A stretch of DNA of 64,000 nucleotides from Elioraea sp964533585. Lineage in GTDB: Bacteria; Pseudomonadota; Alphaproteobacteria; Acetobacterales; Acetobacteraceae. The stretch covers positions 3,837 to 67,836 of the forward strand of contig CAZHMM010000003.1 of assembly GCA_964533585.1 (NCBI GenBank), given 5' to 3'. The number at the start of each line of letters is the position of its first letter. The stretch's first letter is position 1. Both the position numbers and the translations under genes were made by a program. The notes under the pieces were generated by a model, which was not told the origin of the DNA, ran no database searches, and saw only the letters and a list, made by a program, of their open reading frames with translations. Below are positions 61,865 to 64,000 of the stretch, piece after piece.

Positions 61865-63031
61865 ATGGCGCCCCACCCCACCCGCTTCACCCTGCATGTT
61901 CCAGATTCGGCGCTCGCGGACCTGCGCGACCGTCTCGCCCGCACGCGCCTGCCCGACCAGGCGCCGGAGCCGCCCTGGACCTACGGCACCGATGTTTCCT
62001 ATCTGCGCGATCTGCTCGCCCACTGGCAGAACGGCTTCGACTGGCGCGCGCATGAAGCCGCGCTGAACGCCCTCCCGCAGTTCCGGGTGCCGCTGCACGG
62101 CATCGATCTGCACGTCCTGAATGTCCCCGGCGAAGGCCCGGCGCCCCTGCCACTGCTGCTCTCGCATGGCTGGCCCGGGTCGGTCTTCGAGTTCCTTGAT
62201 CTGATCCCGCGCCTGACTCAGCCCTCGCGCTTCGGCGGCGATGCGGCGGATGCCTTCACAGTGGTGGCGCCATCGCTGCCGGGCTACGGCCTGTCCTTCG
62301 CACCGGGCCAGCAACGCTTCAGCATCGAAGCGATCACGGAGTGCCTCGCTGAGCTGATGACCGAGGTGCTGGGCTATCGCCGGTTCGCTGCGCAAGGCGG
62401 CGACTGGGGTGCTTTCGTCGCCTCGCGCCTCGGGGCCGTCCATCCAGAGAAGCTGATGGGCATCCACCTCAATCTGCTCGCCGTGCGCCGCGACCCGGCG
62501 ATGGTCGAGAATCCGACGGCGGAGGAGCGGCGCTATCTCGGCGAACTGGCCACGTTCCTCAAGGAAGAGACCGGCTATCAGTGGATCCAGGGGACGCGGC
62601 CGCAGACCCTCGCCTTCGCCCTGACCGACAGCCCCGCCGGCCTCGCCGCCTGGATCGTCGAGAAGTTCCGCGCCTGGACCGATAATGACGGCACACCCGA
62701 CAGCGCCGTCGGCCGCGACGTGATGCTCGCCAACATCGCGCTCTACTGGTTCACCGGCTGCATCGGCGCCTCGTTCCATCCCTATTTTGCGCGCATGCAC
62801 GGGGCCTGGCCGATCCCGGGCACGGTCGATGTGCCGATGGGCTATTGCCAGTTCCCGCGGGAGATCCTGCGCCCGCCGCGATCGCTGGCAGCGCGCACCT
62901 ACACCGACATCCGGCGCTGGAGCGTCATGCCGCGCGGCGGGCATTTCGCGGCGCTCGAGCAACCGGCGGCGTTGGCCGAGGAGCTCCGCGCCTTCTTCCG
63001 TCCGCTACGCCAAGAGAGCGCGGATGGATGA
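61865..63031 (+). CDS. Epoxide hydrolase family protein (alpha/beta hydrolase)
   Basis: A 388-residue protein with the N-terminal epoxide-hydrolase domain (about 5-110), oxyanion motif HGWPGS (about 100-105), nucleophile Asp in AQGGDWGAF (about 180) and catalytic His in PRGGHFAALE (about 363). It opens an epoxide to a diol, probably in degradation of an aromatic or terpenoid compound. An upstream in-frame stretch is non-conserved; ATG 61865 matches the usual N-terminus. It overlaps the next gene by eight bases. Confidence 0.88.
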   Translation: MAPHPTRFTLHVPDSALADLRDRLARTRLPDQAPEPPWTYGTDVSYLRDLLAHWQNGFDWRAHEAALNALPQFRVPLHGIDLHVLNVPGEGPAPLPLLLSHGWPGSVFEFLDLIPRLTQPSRFGGDAADAFTVVAPSLPGYGLSFAPGQQRFSIEAITECLAELMTEVLGYRRFAAQGGDWGAFVASRLGAVHPEKLMGIHLNLLAVRRDPAMVENPTAEERRYLGELATFLKEETGYQWIQGTRPQTLAFALTDSPAGLAAWIVEKFRAWTDNDGTPDSAVGRDVMLANIALYWFTGCIGASFHPYFARMHGAWPIPGTVDVPMGYCQFPREILRPPRSLAARTYTDIRRWSVMPRGGHFAALEQPAALAEELRAFFRPLRQESADG

Positions 63032-63815
63032 CGCGGCAGCGCGCGAGGCCTCGGCGCTCCTGGTGCGCCACTGGCGCCAGGGCTCGGTGCTGGAGGCCCT
63101 GCCGGAGCGGCTGCGGCCTGCCACGCGCGCGGACGGCTATGCCATCCAGGCGAGGCTCGAAGCGCTGAGCGCGCAGCCGCTCTGGGGTTGGAAGATCGCG
63201 GCGACCAGTACGGCGGGACAGCGGCACATCGGCGTCGACGGACCGCTTGCCGGCCGCCTGCTCGCCGAAATGGTGTACGTCGACGGCGCGACGCTGCCCT
63301 TCGGCGCCAACCGCATGCGCGTGGCGGAAGTGGAGTTCGCCTTCCGCATGGGCCGCGACCTGCCACCGCGCGCCGCCCCGTACATGACCGCCGAGGTGCT
63401 CGACGCGGTGGCGGCGCTGCATCCGGCGATCGAGGTGCCGGATTCACGCTATGTGAATTTCGCGGCCGTCGGTGCGCCGCAACTGATCGCGGACAATGCC
63501 TGCGCGCACCAGTTCGTGCTCGGTGCTGAAGTGTCGGTGAGCTGGCGCGAGCTGGATCTCGCGGCGCATCGCGTCATCGGGCGGGTGGCCGGGCGGCGCG
63601 AGCACGAGGGGATCGGCGCGAATGTGCTGGGCGACCCGCGCGTCGCCTTGACGTGGCTGGCGAACGAGCTGTCACGGCATGGCGCGTCGCTCGCTGCCGG
63701 CCAGGTGGTCACCACCGGCACCTGCTTGGTGCCGATGGAGATCGGCCCGGGCGACGAGGTCACGGCCGAGTACGGCGCGCTCGGACGGGTCGGAGTGAGC
63801 TTCGCCCCTGTGTGA
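63024..63815 (+). CDS. 2-Keto-4-pentenoate hydratase-like protein (FAH superfamily)
   Basis: A 263-residue protein resembling MhpD/DmpE hydratases: WGWKIAATSTAGQRHIGVDGP in part near residues 55-75, EVEFAFRMGRDLP (metal-site acidic pair) and the PAIEVPDSRY segment. It hydrates 2-hydroxypenta-2,4-dienoate or a related enol acid in meta-cleavage pathways. The eight-base overlap with the epoxide hydrolase suggests one degradation route; the ring-cleavage genes are not in the window. Confidence 0.85.
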   Translation: MDDAAAREASALLVRHWRQGSVLEALPERLRPATRADGYAIQARLEALSAQPLWGWKIAATSTAGQRHIGVDGPLAGRLLAEMVYVDGATLPFGANRMRVAEVEFAFRMGRDLPPRAAPYMTAEVLDAVAALHPAIEVPDSRYVNFAAVGAPQLIADNACAHQFVLGAEVSVSWRELDLAAHRVIGRVAGRREHEGIGANVLGDPRVALTWLANELSRHGASLAAGQVVTTGTCLVPMEIGPGDEVTAEYGALGRVGVSFAPV

Positions 63816-64000
63816 GCCGGCGCGATCGCAACTGCACGGGCGGCGGGCGCGCCTCTCCGGGCACAGGTGTTCCGATCGCGACCGACGGCTGTGCCCACCC
63901 TCCATCAACAGTGTCGAGAACGGCGGGTGTCGGGATCGACATCCCTGCTGGGGCGGGCTTCTCCAAGGCCGCGTCGGGCGATCGTCATCAGGTCGGAAGG

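Noticed and set aside
63816..64000. Open frames at the right edge
   Set aside because: Short frames without start signals or homology; I see no gene beginning here.

Overview
The window is GC-rich (about 70%) chromosomal DNA from an alphaproteobacterium. The general stress response set (PhyR, NepR, EcfG-type sigma factors, HWE-type kinase) is confined to Alphaproteobacteria. The several Bug-type solute receptors and the abundance of ABC uptake and amide/phosphonate catabolic genes resemble environmental Rhodospirillales/Acetobacteraceae such as Roseomonas-like organisms. Genus cannot be fixed from the sequence alone.

Layout: (i) 1-8515 looks like the end of an integrated element. It holds a small membrane protein, a 1.4-kb non-coding stretch with an iteron-like array of TGTCGCCA boxes facing each other across an AT-rich core, a C-skewed low-complexity tract closed by a bidirectional terminator, a large primase/helicase-like (DUF3987) replication protein, and a chain of six overlapping genes (the last five or so with no recognised family). 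It ends at a cluster of TGTAGCGCC repeats directly beside the 3' end of a tRNA-Lys gene, the usual integration target; no integrase lies in the window. (ii) 8516-14230, all on the minus strand, is the core chromosome: tRNA-Lys(CTT) and the cell-shape operon mreB-mreC-mreD-mrdA-rodA. (iii) 14231-19930 is a stress-response island: phyR, two EcfG-like sigma factors, nepR, a sensor kinase and small stress proteins (glycine-zipper lipoprotein, DUF1328, CsbD, DUF3185). Exact GGAAC-N16-CGTT promoters precede three of these genes. (iv) 19941-25540 has leuA, a ThDP-dependent enzyme and two tandem D-2-hydroxyacid dehydrogenases. (v) 25559-32631 has a CoA-transferase/MaoC/enoyl-CoA hydratase operon with a Bug receptor, divergent from a LysR regulator, a second Bug receptor and an exported metallo-beta-lactamase-fold hydrolase.

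(vi) 32792-43300 is one tightly overlapping nine-gene operon: a polyamine/opine-type ABC importer, a GntR regulator, its binding protein, both subunits of an N,N-dimethylformamidase-like amidohydrolase, a fused E1 alpha-beta 2-oxoacid dehydrogenase and a class III aminotransferase. It reads as an uptake-and-degradation pathway for an N-substituted amide. (vii) 43307-53887 has a family 5 binding protein, two amidases, and a peptide-type ABC operon that is visibly damaged (chimeric binding-protein remnant, ATPase with two one-base deletions, permease with an in-frame internal deletion), followed by an intact permease and an alkaline-phosphatase-superfamily hydrolase. (viii) 53931-61620, minus strand, is a phosphonate-use operon: amino-acid-type binding protein, FAD oxidoreductase, PhnX, PhnZ-like HD oxygenase and a 2-aminoethylphosphonate ABC importer. 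(ix) 61865-63815 is an epoxide hydrolase coupled to a 2-keto-4-pentenoate hydratase-like protein. No CRISPR array, rRNA or insertion sequence was seen.
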